NCBI RefSeq assembly: GCF_019097595.1
Contig: NC_080713.1
Coordinates: 8,172,199 to 8,236,198, forward strand
Length of the DNA: 64,000 nt
Source: Hemibagrus wyckioides
Lineage: Eukaryota > Chordata > Actinopteri > Siluriformes > Bagridae
Direction: 5' to 3'
Shown: in pieces, positions 36,954 through 48,395 of the stretch
Layout: each line of letters starts with the position of its first letter
Numbering within the stretch: the stretch's first letter is position 1
Translations under genes and position numbers: made by a program
Notes under the pieces: generated by a model
Database searches by the model: none
The model's input: only the letters and a program-made list of their open reading frames with translations
What the model was told of the DNA's origin: nothing

Positions 36954-37207
36954 TAATCGCTGCTCGTGGCTGTATTTCAAAAAATATTTTTGCACAATAC
37001 ATTTACACAATAAATTTGACTGTCAAGTAGAGGTGTGTCTGGATTTTTTTCATACATTAAGGTATAGCTTGGAAATATTTGTGGTTTTCCCTTATGACAT
37101 TACTGCAAGGAAGCATATACTGTAGTATAATCTTTGTAGAGATTAATGCTGGTGTTAATGTTAATGCTGATATGTCACTATTAACTGTAAAAAAAAAAAA
37201 ATATGTA

Positions 37208-37760
37208 CACTACCAGTCAAAAGTTTGGACACACCTTTTAATTCAGTGTTTTTTGTTTAGGGATTTATTTTCTACATTCTGGAACAATACTGGAGATTCC
37301 AACACTATGAAATAACACGCATGGACTTAAGTAATCCATATGTAATGACAACAAACAACAGTCCGTTGTTATTTTAAGACACGAAGGTCAGGTGTTCTGG
37401 AATAGTTCTTGCAAGAACAGTATTGTCAAGTGCATTTGCAAAACCCATCAAGCACCATGATGAAACTGGCTCACATGAAGACCATCCCAGGAAAGCAAGA
37501 CCAGAACTTACCTCTGCTGCAGAGGAGAAGTTCATTTAGAGTTACCCGCCTCAGAAATCACCAATTAACAGCACCTCAGATTAGAGCCGTTATGAAGGCT
37601 TTACAGAGCATCAGTAGCAGACATATCTCAATATCAACTGTTCAGAGGACATTATTGTGGATTTCGGCCGCCTTCAGCATTGTTTTACAATGTAGAAAGA
37701 AATAAACATCAGGAAAGACCATGGAATTAGAAGGTGTGTCCAAACTTTTGACTGGTAGTG
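37208..37760 (+). mobile_element. Tc1-like deletion derivative (553 bp)
   Basis: The terminal repeats cactaccagtcaaaagtttg at the left and caaacttttgactggtagtg at the right are exact complements, each bordered by TA (37206-37207 and 37761-37762). The interior keeps only the transposase DNA-binding region, then joins to the right end. This is a third Tc1 family, distinct from those at 1080 and 32274. Confidence 0.95.
37409..37700 (+). pseudogene. Tc1-like transposase, DNA-binding remnant
   Basis: Across frames the text reads HDETGSHEDHPRKARPELTS, FRVTRLRNHQLTAPQIRAVM and SISSRHISISTVQRTL, the paired-like DNA-binding domain of a Tc1 transposase. The catalytic domain has been deleted and frames are broken. 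Confidence 0.85.
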
Positions 37761-37762
37761 TA

Positions 37763-39099
37763 TTTAAATCACAATTTTAAAACATTTGCAACCTATTTTT
37801 GGTTATGGTTAAAGAAACTGTCCTTTTTGCAAATCATTTGGAGCCACTTCATTACTTTTTTTAATTAAATTTTATAAATATAAGTACATTTATACATTTG
37901 AATATTTGTATAATAAGTGTATCTTTGGGCATGCTGTATTTAAAACATTGCAACCTGCATGTTTTTGTTTGACTTTTATTTTTATTTCACATTACTCTCA
38001 GCATATCTGACTTGAACACACAGGCCTGAAGCCTTCAATATCACTTCCTAACTCTGACATATTTTGCAATCATACACTTAAACTCAGTATAACAAATACT
38101 TACTCAAATCCAATTTTCCACATTTTGTTCATATTATTATATTTATATTTTCAGAACAGTATTCCACATGTGCATGAAGAGCTGTGTCAAGGCTGAAAAA
38201 TGATTATGAGGACTATTACTGATCTACTGTCAAAAAGGAAATCATATTGTAGTAATTCCTATGCGGTAAATGTCATAGGTTCAGGATCTATTAAACAAGT
38301 AGTTGTCAAAATCATCTTTGTTGCTTTTTGAGTATGCTTCTTGACCATAGCTGACAATCGAGAAGAGATGCCTATAAATTATTAAATGTGTTATGTTTTT
38401 TCCTTTGACAAAACTGTTTAATCCTTTCGCTGAGTTTGGTCAGACACCTATACCATAGGTATTTGATTTCTGAATGTTTTTATGACATGGGTCACTCATT
38501 CTGGAACTTTTTATTTATTCCTTAGCAAGATGCTTTTATTTAATGCATCCAGTAAAGAAACATATTACAGGCAAATGTCTGACAGGTCAGGAATTCACTA
38601 ACCTTTAGCAAACAACCCCAAATGGACACAATAATTGAGTGGCATGTGATTGCTTATGAAAGTTATTTGATAGAATTTCTAGAAGTCTCCATTTAATCCT
38701 GTCTTATGTATAATGTAAGTTATTAAAACCCAAAGATATATGTGTTGCAGTGGCTTGCAAGTCTAATAGGAAGGAACAACATGCATTTCTCTACAAAAAG
38801 TCAGGTGGTGCAGGTTTATTTCTGTTGTCATAAGTTTTAGTTTCAGATGATAAGTAAGGAACCCTGGAATATACCCTGGAGAATAATCCACACCATCCAT
38901 ATACCTTATAATTTAGTTTATGTGCACAGGCAGAAGCAACCACAATGTAGCTCAGGTCACACGCTCATCTGCATATGTTTTGTACATCTGGAGAATCAGT
39001 TGCGACATTCATTAGATGGCATGTCAGAGCCAAAACATCTCTCTTCATCAGGTTGATATGTCAAAATGGAATTTCATCTGAAGAAAAAAATTGAAGGTT
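37763..39099. other. No gene recognised
   Basis: AT-rich unique sequence. Confidence 0.4.
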
Positions 39100-39207
39100 T
39101 TATACTGGCCATGCCAATTACCAGACCTTAACCCAAGTGAGCATGCGCTTGATGTTCTGAAGAGGACACTGGAGGGAGAAAAAACTCCCAAAACTAAAAA
39201 CAAATGA
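39100..39207 (+). pseudogene. Tc1/mariner transposase scrap around the third catalytic residue
   Basis: A 35-residue open stretch contains LYWPCQLPDLNPSEHALDVL. This matches the WP-Q-PDLNPIEH box that carries the last acidic residue of Tc1 transposases. Neighbouring sequence gives no further alignment that I can see. Confidence 0.7.
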
Positions 39208-39869
39208 AAGATGATGATGTTTTGTTTCTGCCATCCAGTTTATTTTGTGTAGAATACCATCTGACAAACTGTAGGCTTGTGATACCTACCCTTTAAAGTT
39301 TTTGAGAGGTCAAGTGTCTCTCTTTTGTCATACCACACTCATACAGCTGAGTTGGGTCAGAGCTGGGTTTCCCCCAACACCGAAAATTTGTTTGTGTCTG
39401 TGTTATCTCAGCTTCAGCCTCCAACAACTGTCTGATTAGCAGGCGTATGGATACTCTCTTCACAGCTAACCTACATGTTTATCTGGATTGCTAGCAGCAG
39501 AATGAGATGGGAGTTGAGCTCTGTTCACTTCTGCTTTCTTTCAGCTAAGCCATTTTCCAAGGTTGAGATTTTCTTTGCATTGTCCACTGTATCATTAGTC
39601 AAGACCATTGTTGTCAAATCCAATACAACTCCAAGACCAGGACTAGCCAAGATCAATCAAGACCTTGTGTTAGGGGGGTCAAGGCCAAGTCAAAAAGAAA
39701 GTCCAAATCAAATGGAGAATGAGTCAAATTTGAGAAGGCTGGTCTAACACAATAAAACAGTAGGTTTTCTCTAAACAGAGAAAGAAACAGAGACGAGCAA
39801 AATTAGTCCTAATGGACAGTAACTAAAGCACAAAACCTGAATGTGCAATGGGAAAAACAAATTTAAAAA

Positions 39870-39917
<48 letters not shown>

Positions 39918-40083
39918 TGGATTTAGTTTTATTATAAATATATCTGTTATTTGTTCATCTTTTGGAATTAACTGGTTTGTCTCCATCAGAACAGCTGAAT
40001 CCACTGGGCTATAATTTCTGTGAAGTATAGTGCTAAAGAATTGTGTAGATAAAACATGGTAACATTATTTTTTTATTTAGCGT
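39208..40083. other. No gene; contains a (TAA)n microsatellite
   Basis: TAA/AAT run at about 39868-39917, which yields a poly-Ile frame on the minus strand. The rest is unique. Confidence 0.6.
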
Positions 40084-40275
40084 ATCATTCATACATTCAT
40101 TCATTCATTCATTCATTCATTCATTGGGAACACTGGACCATTCTTTTCAGGGCACAGATACACAAACAAGCATTCACACTTATGGGCAATTTAGAGTAGA
40201 TAATCTGCCTGCCTGCTTGTTTATGACCTGAGAACCTGGAGGAAACCACAGAGACACACAGAGAGTAAACTGAGT
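40084..40275 (-). repeat. AFC-like SINE (S3), minus orientation, with (ATTC)n tail
   Basis: (ATTC)n at about 40084-40125 is followed by reversed S3 landmarks: cattcacacttatgggcaat, ttagagtagataatctgcc, gaacctggaggaaacca. Confidence 0.72.
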
Positions 40276-40744
40276 TCATTATTAATATTATAATCATCAT
40301 TATTATTATTAGTAGTAGTAGTAGTAGTAGTAGTATCCATACAGTGATGTCACTGGACAGTAGACAGTGAACTATCCAGTGTCATAATTCATTCATTGTT
40401 CAGTTCTGCATGTTCTCATTACACTCCTAAACAAATTACTCTTCCAGACTTCTTCTTGAATAGTTAGCGGTTCTTACTGTAGATTCCTAATGTGTAATAG
40501 ATGTTTTGATACAGACCTAATGGAGTGTGACACGCACTGCAGATTCTAACTAACATTTCAGCGTGTGAGTTCACAGTCGACTAAACAAAACAGAGGACAG
40601 CAAGAACAAATGATTTAACCAATGCGTCCATTCTGTTTATTTTTATAGCAGCCAGAAAGAACAGAATGAAACATTGTGAGTGTCATAAGAGAATCAGAGA
40701 CACCATACATCATAATACCTTTCTGAATTGCTTACTAGTTCTTA
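40276..40744. other. No gene; contains a (TAG)n microsatellite
   Basis: TAG run at about 40310-40334. The rest is unique up to the hAT target duplication. Confidence 0.55.
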
Positions 40745-40752
40745 GTTTAGAT

Positions 40753-42179
40753 CGGGGTCGGCAACCTTTACTATCAAAAGAGCCATTTTGCCCCCTCTTC
40801 CACTAAAGAAAAATAGTCTGGAGCTGCAAAACATAACACAGCTTATAAACTTTGTAAAAAAAAGTTTGAATCTTTTTTTTTATTTTACCTGTTACAACAA
40901 CAGAATGCAACAAACAGAAGTGCAGTGTGCATGTGTAGGCCTACTTTGAAATAAATTAAACACTGAACTATGCAGGCCTTTTTGAGTCCTTCCCGTATTT
41001 GTGTAAAATTAAAATAAAACATAGTCCACTTTAATATGAAAAAACATATAGTTGCAGCTTAGCAGTTTTAAAAAAGTAAACAGGAAATTAAGAAGGTTCT
41101 TTGACAAGTCCATTTCAGTGTGCTGTCATCCTCTTCGGGTTTCTTAGTCGGCCAGCAATCAACCGAAGCACCTGAACATACAGTAAAAAACTACATCAGC
41201 TGGGGTTTTTTTCTGAAAAATAATAGCCTATTAAATGCCACTGTTCTCACCTGTTTAATGTGACTTCTGTTTCTGAAGCCCCTATGTCGGGGCTGTAAGA
41301 TGTGACTTTGATCTTCACACAGGACTGTAGGCTCTCATTTGTGAGGCGGGAGCGATATTTGGACTTTATGAAGTTCATGCTCGAGGAAACTTGCTCGCAT
41401 AAGTATGTTGAGCCAAAGATGGACAGGACTCCAAATGCATACTTTTTCATGTTCATATATGTGTCGGGAATGGCACTCCATGTTTCAAAAACAAGTTTGT
41501 CGGTTTTGGGGAGGTTTTCAATATCATTCCATTTGTGCTCTTTAGCGAGAGTGGCCTTCTGATGGGCAACTTCTTCGAGATCCGCTGTCAGGCTTTTGAA
41601 CTTGGACACCCATAAGTCTTTATCCGCTATGTCGGCCAGTTCAGTTTCAAGATCAGGCTGACTTATCCCTGTGAATGCAGGGATGGGTCGATGTCCAGCG
41701 GTGTGACAAGGAAGGACAGAGTGTTTTTTTTCCTTTCTGAACTCGCTGAATCTTTCTCCAAATGCAGCTTGCATTGCCATAATTGCACGGTGTAAATAAT
41801 CACAATTCATGTGATTGTTGGCAGTGAAGGCAAAGGAATCTGTCCATGCAGAATTAAACTCTATTTTCTTTTTTTGGGATGTATTCATGGTTAGCTTATC
41901 GCGGGGGTCGCACACTCAAGAAGCCGCCTGCAGGTAAAGGCGAGGGCTATAGACGTGGATGTGACGCATATTTTAATTGACAAATTATAAAAACTTTTTT
42001 AAAATTCGATCTTAAAGTATTATCTCTAACTTCAAGATAACTGTGCAACAAAATAAACAAAAATAAAATATATAAATAAAAATTAAATTAATAAATAACC
42101 GTTATTCTTTTTTTTCTTTTGTCAAGGCCGAAGGGAGCCACAACAAGGAGGCTGAAGAGCCACGGGTTGCTGACCCCTG
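40753..42179 (-). mobile_element. hAT transposon deletion derivative
   Basis: The ends cggggtcggcaacc and ggttgctgacccctg are inverted repeats. A perfect 8-bp duplication, gtttagat, lies outside them (40745-40752 and 42180-42187), the length diagnostic of hAT elements. The 1,427-bp element holds one open frame on the minus strand, with the start and end of a hAT transposase joined across a large internal deletion. Confidence 0.92.
41247..41915 (-). CDS. Truncated hAT transposase, open 222-codon frame
   Basis: The frame is open from ATG 41915; an alternative start at 41888 (MNTSQKKK) is more likely by family likeness. Residues about 15-32 (KKIEFNSAWTDSFAFTA) resemble the start of the zinc-finger region in hAT proteins related to GTF2IRD2 and ZBED-type genes. 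The frame then jumps to C-terminal sequence (HLDY-like NCDYLHRAIMAMQAAFGE). Residues about 165-200 (FGSTYLCEQVSSSMNFIKSK, then YRSRLTNESLQS) are the conserved hAT dimerisation region. Most of the DNA-binding domain and the catalytic core are missing, so it cannot transpose itself. There is no sign of expression and no host start context, so this is most likely a passenger frame in a young deletion derivative. Confidence 0.75.
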   Translation of the reverse strand: MCDPRDKLTMNTSQKKKIEFNSAWTDSFAFTANNHMNCDYLHRAIMAMQAAFGERFSEFRKEKKHSVLPCHTAGHRPIPAFTGISQPDLETELADIADKDLWVSKFKSLTADLEEVAHQKATLAKEHKWNDIENLPKTDKLVFETWSAIPDTYMNMKKYAFGVLSIFGSTYLCEQVSSSMNFIKSKYRSRLTNESLQSCVKIKVTSYSPDIGASETEVTLNR

Positions 42180-42187
42180 GTTTAGAT

Positions 42188-44051
42188 GAAGCCACACTGT
42201 CATAAGATCATGAGGTAGGTGATATAGTAAGTTTCCAAAGCAGCATTTTTTTGTGTTTAATAAATCATACTAAAACTACATCCATATCCATGTTTTGAGT
42301 TTATTTGAATGCAAAAAATGCTGAGAATTTTCCATCATTTTCTCAAGTTGTTATGGCAGAATAAAGTGACACAGACTAGAGACTTTCATTAGCTGCTGCC
42401 TGTTTTAATAATAGGCCTTATATGTATTAGAAGAGAAGTCAAACTGCCAATTAGCACATAACAGCCAACAGATGCTAATATACAACTAAATAATTAAATA
42501 ATGTAGAGTTCAATATTGTTCTAGTTAAAGCATGGTTCACTAAATGACTTACACAGAACTACACTCTGTATTGTCCCTCAGGTTTCTCAGCAATTTATTT
42601 ATTATTATTATTGTTGTTCTTGTAAACTTCTTTCAAATACCATATTGTGTGAGAAGCAAGTTGAAAAACTGAACTTTGCCTTCATTAAATTAGAAATATT
42701 GCAAATATATGTATATGTTTAATGGTCAATAATTAAACTTTAAAACACGCCATATTTAAAAATTGCAAAGTGGTGATATTCATTATGCACTTTTTACAGT
42801 AGCTGTGAAGAACAAAAGGTTGCTTGGGGTTCTTTATAGATCTCTGGGGTTCTGTACATAGCCAGTACCACCTTTTCCTCTATGTAAAACCCTCGGAGAG
42901 CAATGAACCATTTAGATTAAAACAGTTCTATAATTAAAAAACATGTAAGGTGAAATCAGTGCCATTGCTTTTAGGAATTTTATCTCTATGTAGACAACGC
43001 TCCAAGAAGTTTTAAAATGACATGATTATCAATGACAATAAAGACAAGATCAAATGTTTCTTATATTTGTGAAATAATTAAAACTGAAATGATAGAAACA
43101 CTTAAATGAGATGGAGGAGTTTTGCTGTTATCAATACGGTATACCATTTTTTAAAAATTAAATAATGTTTTTGTTGATTTGTTTGTATTTGCAGTATTTT
43201 GTTGTCTAAAATTATATACAAGAAGAAGAAGAAGAAGGAGAAGAAAAATAATAAGAAGAATTCCTAAATGATTAAAACAAAAACATCCTGGATTCAAAGA
43301 ACCACACTGGATGCTATTCAATGAAAATGTTTCTATATAAAGAACTTACATAAAGAACTTCTATATAATATAATTCTATTGAACAAATTTTAAAGTTTCA
43401 AATATGAAGCATTTGATAGAAATTTTAACCATTTTTTATGTTCACTCTTTAGACATTGCGGTATGGTTAAGGTCAAATAGACCCAGTACATTATTGGGGT
43501 TATGACAGAACTACAGAAATAAAAATAATAATAATACATAAAAGTCCTTTACACAAAAGTCCAACACCAAACATATATTTAGAACATTTGATTAGGACAT
43601 TTGTGATTAATGTTTGCAATTATCACATTTAACAATGAAAGTGTAATTTGTTTTTGTGATAAAAAATATAATTTGTGTAATATATATATCATCAAATATA
43701 GATTTTGATATATATGTATATATATCAAAATCTACTGTAATGCAGAGCTTGGTGGCATCAGTCTAGAAAAAGAATTCAAATGGAAAAATGTTTAAATTAA
43801 TTTTTATTATTAACTCATTTATCAAATACAGTTATTGTTTAGTTACAGTTATGTTTTAAACAACAATAGACGCATAAGTAACAAAAAATATAGCAGTCAC
43901 TGGCTATGAGATACAGCTCTCAAAAAAGCATCTGCAATTCGATTTGATTACAACGAATGCAAAACACTTTTAGGTCAATTTGACCTGAACACCACACAAG
44001 GGTCAAGAACACCGCCCAACAATCACAGCTCTTGGGTCCTGAAATGCTACA

Positions 44052-44053
<2 letters not shown>
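42188..44053. other. No gene recognised
   Basis: AT-rich unique sequence with an (AGA)n run near 43219-43260 and a perfect palindrome at 43699-43734. Confidence 0.4.
43699..43734. repeat. Perfect inverted repeat, 16-bp arms, 4-base loop
   Basis: Arms tagattttgatatata and tatatatcaaaatcta are exact complements around tgta. It could form a hairpin or cruciform; it sits in AT-rich sequence with no gene nearby. Confidence 0.95.

Positions 44054-44128
<75 letters not shown>
44054..44128. repeat. (TA)n microsatellite, left part
   Basis: Pure TA run of about 75 bp, cut by the Tc1 element at 44129. Confidence 0.98.
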
Positions 44129-44131
<3 letters not shown>

Positions 44132-45411
44132 TGAGGGAAAAAATTATTTGATCCCCTGCTGATTTTGTACGTTTGCCCACTGACAAAGAAATGATCAGTC
44201 TGTAATTTTAATGGTAGGTTTATCTGAACAGTGAGAGACAGAATAACAACAAAAAAATCCAGAAAAACACATTTCAAAAAAAGTTATACATTGATTTGCA
44301 TTTTATTGAGTGAAATAAGTATTTGACCCCTTTGCAAAACATGACTTCGTACTTGGTGGCAAACCCTTGTTGGCAATCACAGACGTCAGACATTTCTTGT
44401 AGTTGGCCACCAGGTTTGCACACATCTCACATCTCAAGGAATTTGGGCCCACTCCTCTTTGCAGATCCTCTCCAAGTCATTAAGGTTTTGTGGCTGACCC
44501 TTCAGCTCTGTCCACAGATTAAACAGATGGGATTAAGGTCTGGAGACTGGCTAGGCCACTACAGGACCTTAATGTGCTTCTTTTTGAACCACTCCTTTGT
44601 TGCTTTGGCCGTGTGTTTTGGGTCATTGTCAGGCTGGAATATCCATCCACGACCCATTTTCAATGCCCTGGCTGAGGGAAGGAGGTTCTCATCCAAGATT
44701 TAACGGTACATGACCCCGTCCATCGTCCCTTCGATGCGGTGCAGTTGTCCTGTCACCTGGGGATGGTGTACTTGGGGTCATAGGCAGCATTCCTCCTCCT
44801 CCAAACACGGCGAGTTGAGTTGATGCCAAAGAGCTGGATTTTGGTCTCATTTGACCACAACACTTTCACCCAGTTCTCCTCTGAATCATTCAGATGTTTG
44901 TGTTTCTTCCATTTGGGAATAATCGCACCAACTATTGTCACCTTCTCACCAAGCTGCTTGGCGATGGTCTTGTAGCTCATTCCAACCTTGTGTAAGTCTA
45001 CAATCTTGTCCCTGACATCCATGGACAGCTCTTTGGTCTTGGCCATGATGGAGAGTTTGGAATCTGATTGATTGCTTCCTTCTGTGGACAGGTGTCTTTC
45101 ATACAGTTAACAAGCTGAGATTAAGAGCACTCCCCGAGAGTGCTCCTACTGTAATCTCAGCTCCTTACCTGTATAAAAGACACCTGGGAGCCAGAAATCT
45201 TTCTGACTGATAGGGGATCAAATACTTATTTCACTCATTAAAATGCAAATCAATGTAGAACTTTTCTGAAATGTGTTTTTCTGGATGTTTTTGTTGTTAT
45301 TCTGCCTCTCACTGTTCAAATACACCTACCATTAAAATTACAGACTGATCATTTCTTTGTCAGTGGACAAACATACAAAATCAGCAGGGGATCAAATCAT
45401 TTTTCCCCTCA

Positions 45412-45414
<3 letters not shown>
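44129..45414 (-). mobile_element. Tc1-like DNA transposon, copy B, inserted in (TA)n
   Basis: The 1,286-bp element starts CAGTGAGGGAAAAAATT and ends CCCCTCACTC, with the same long inverted repeats and inner motif repeats as copy A (1080-2623). TA repeats lie directly on both sides. It differs from copy A by a 261-bp internal deletion (copy A 1847-2107 is missing; junction at about 44898) and by a small replacement near 44521 (taaacagat where A has ttttctat). Confidence 0.95.
44753..45046 (-). pseudogene. Tc1-like transposase, internally deleted (copy B)
   Basis: A 97-codon frame starts [20 protein letters not shown], as in copy A. After WKKHK it jumps directly to [17 protein letters not shown], because the 261-bp deletion removed exactly 87 codons and kept the frame. 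The lost part covers the second half of the DNA-binding domain. The first catalytic Asp is again Asn (44849-44851). The frame ends at a stop created by the deletion shared with copy A. Confidence 0.9.

Positions 45415-45483
<69 letters not shown>
45415..45483. repeat. (TA)n microsatellite, right part
   Basis: The TA run resumes at the right end of the Tc1 element and then passes into A-rich sequence. Confidence 0.98.
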
Positions 45484-45491
<8 letters not shown>

Positions 45492-45790
45492 AATAAATAA
45501 ATAAATAAAAAAATAAAAAAATATATAAATGCATTTTATATGCATAAATTTTGCATTAGTTTTTGCATAAAACTAAATTATTTTTTAGTATAAAATATGA
45601 TGAAGAAATTACCGCAGAAGTGTAATAGTAAGTAAAGTCACATTAAATTATTCTTGCTACTAATTGCAAGAGCTTGTAAGGAAAACTGACAATCCTGTAA
45701 GACATTTCAAGATGGTTACATTTAGAAAGTGAAGTCCACCTGCTACTTTCAAAACACAAATAAACCCAACTTTAGAATAAGCTTTGTTTC
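45484..45790. other. No gene recognised
   Basis: AT-rich unique sequence. Confidence 0.4.
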
Positions 45791-45928
45791 AGGGATGTGG
45801 TAGTTTTAGTGGTTAAGGCACTGGATTGAACCTACTGATGGAAAGTTTGTGAGTTTAAACTCCATGTCCACCAAGCTGCCACTGCTGGGACCCTGAGCAA
45901 GGCCCTTAATCCTCAGTTGCTCAATATA
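45791..45928 (+). repeat. tRNA-derived SINE (S1), tail missing
   Basis: Head gggatgtggtagttttagtg, then ggttaaggcac; body aagctgccactgctgggacc, ctgagcaaggcccttaatcc. The L2-type tail is absent. Confidence 0.82.
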
Positions 45929-46689
45929 TATGAGTTTAATATCCACAACTTGTCATAAGCATTAAGTTTAAAAAAGAAGAATTAATTGAGCAAATAATCC
46001 GAGAGAGGTCAGAGGGAGAAAGTTTTTTGGTGCAGAGTTTGCAAAGATTCATTGGCCATCTAGTCCCCATTGCAGTTCTGTCCCTATAATATTTTGCACA
46101 AAATCTCTGGTCATGACGATTTCTAATCACAAACAGCCTTTTATCATGCATACAGAAGGCCAGAACCTCACAAACAACTTCTCCTTCTAAAATTTTTCGT
46201 CACACATAACTAAATGGAGCGATCATGTTATACAGTGATTAACTTAACTCTTAGAATTACATGTGAATTACTGCACAAGTTCAATACAATCACTTTCACT
46301 TGCCATATTTTGTTGTTGTTGTTGTTGTTGTTTGTTGTTTATTTCATTCCTCAAACCAAAGCCATGTGTGTTCTCAACATGAGCCAAGTGATGGACTTTC
46401 CTCCTGCGGCTGATGGACATCTGTAACACAACCCTCTCACTGTGGAGGAATATGGAGCAGTCCTGATGTGTGAGATGTTGCCACCGGTTTCTTAACATCT
46501 CTGCTGTCAGGCAGTTTTTGTGCTGTAAACAAGCTGTCCATCACGTTCAGAACACAGCTGGTCAGTGTTCACCCTGTGCTGCTACATTCCACACTTGCTC
46601 CTGTATAACAGCAAAAAGGCAAAGGCAAAGACAATTAGAACATTAATATCCATAATTACTGTTCACACACAGGCAGGCAGATGTCAAGA
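45929..46689. other. No gene; contains a (GTT)n microsatellite
   Basis: GTT run at about 46311-46338, which gives a poly-Gln frame on the minus strand. The rest is unique. Confidence 0.5.
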
Positions 46690-47000
46690 CCAGGGGTCTC
46701 ATTTACCGAGGCATGCGTAGAACAAGATCTAAATTTGTGAGCAAGAGACGCATGTACGCACAAGAAAACTGGTGTTTATCACATGCATGTACACGCAGCT
46801 GTACAAACTGCTCACTGAGAAATCCCACACATTCTAAACAGATGTGCTTGTGTATAGCCATGCTCCTTTGCATAAAGAAAAACAAATTGCTGTATATGGT
46901 AAACGACTTCCCTTTCAATTGCACAGTTGCCTGCTGATGGCGCTGCTTGTTTCAGATGACACAGAGCATGTTAAATGGTCTATAAACTTCAGTGAACTTC
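46690..47000. repeat. Possible DNA-transposon fragment, unclassified
   Basis: The start (aggggtctcatttaccgagg, then catgcgtag and cgcatgtacgcac) resembles the ends of an interspersed fish element with gcgtacgcac motifs. No matching right end was found. Confidence 0.25.
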
Positions 47001-47479
47001 ACTGACAATAAAGTAAAGATACTGTTGCATGAAGTAGAGCCAAAAAAACAACTTGGCAATTTTTATGAGTAGTTTTGTATATTAAATCGAAGCTTAAAAA
47101 AAAGTCTGATGGTGTGAAAATTCCTCACTTATGCTCTCTTTTCCGGGGCATTATATAAATGAAGTGATGAAGAAATGATGTCATTACTCAACTCGGAGTT
47201 GATCTGGAAATTCTACTATTTTGAAATAGTTAAAACCATCTAAAACTGCACTGGACAACCAAAATTGACTGATGATCCACTCATCACTCTCAGCATAGAG
47301 TTCCTAGTGGTGCTAAAAGCACATTCCCTCCTCAAAGCTGCATGAAACAATACTTTAAGGCCTAATTCCAATCAATTATTAAATATGACATGACTGATTT
47401 TACTGTACATTCTATTATCTGTGTCATCTGTTTGCATCTTGTGAGCACCTGAAATCAGTAATTACTCTCTCATTAGTCT
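47001..47479. other. No gene recognised
   Basis: AT-rich unique sequence between two mobile-element remnants. Confidence 0.4.
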
Positions 47480-48395
47480 CTCAGTCACTTCCACTCCTCA
47501 TTCCACTCTTCTTGAAGGGCGGTCCTCAGGTCATTGAGGTTCTGGGGTGCAGGGTTACAAGCCTCTACACAGCGACTCAGCTGATCCCATAGGTTTTCTA
47601 TGGGATTCAGGTCTGGAGAAAGTGCAGGCCACTCCATTTGAGGTACCCCAGCCTCCAGCAGCTGTTCCCTAATGATGCGACCTCGATGAGCTGGAGCATT
47701 GTCGTCCATGAAGATGAAATTAGGCCTGTGTTGTTCATGCAGGGGCACAATGACTGGATTAATGATGTTATTCAGGTAGTATTGGCTTGTCACTGTACCA
47801 TTCACAAGATGTAGGGCAGTTCTGTATTGAGTAGACACACCTGCCCAGACTGTAACACCACCACAACAGTGGCTGATGCATAGCGCTCTCCTTGACGTCT
47901 CCAGCATCGTTGGCGGCCATCATTTCTGCTCAACGTGAATCGACTTTTATCAGAGAACAGAACTGAGGCCCACTGGTCCCTCGTCCAGCGTAAATGCTCC
48001 CTGGCCTGATGCCTGTGCCTGGTGGTGTGGTCAGGTACCCTTGCAGGTCATCTAGCACGCAGACCACGCTGATGTAAACGGTTTCGAATGGTCTGACGTG
48101 ACACTTGGGTGCCTCTCACCTCCCTTAAATGTGCCTGGAGTTGAGTGGCATTCATCAGCCGGTTCCACACGGCACTGTTCACAATGAAGCGGTCATCAAC
48201 GTGGGATGTGGCCAAAGGACGTCCACTTCTATGCCTTTCTGTGACTATTCCAGTCTCTCTGTATCTCTGTCGCAACCTGCTGCGACAGAGATAAAACTTG
48301 AATGTTTTCAAAACTTCGAAACACTGAAAATGGTGTATGGCCAACGTGTGCTGAAGGACGAAAATAAATGTTTTACATGATACGACTACAAACAC
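47480..48395 (-). pseudogene. Tc1-like transposase, nearly full length but broken
   Basis: Minus-strand pieces cover most of the protein. The N-terminal DNA-binding part (48048-48395) includes RLRQRYRETGIVTERHRSGR and VSRQTIRNRLHQRGLRAR, ending in a stop at 48048-48050. A second piece has VLFSDKSRF, the first catalytic Asp. After a frameshift near 47890-47900 the core continues (47485-47907) with FIFMDDNAPAHRGR (second Asp) and [14 protein letters not shown] (Glu). All three catalytic residues survive; one stop and one shift break the frame. I could not place terminal repeats, so only the gene is annotated. This is a fourth Tc1 family in the window. Confidence 0.88.

Noticed and set aside
46268..46498. 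Poly-glutamine frame
   Set aside because: Short (GTT)n run read on the minus strand; no gene structure around it.
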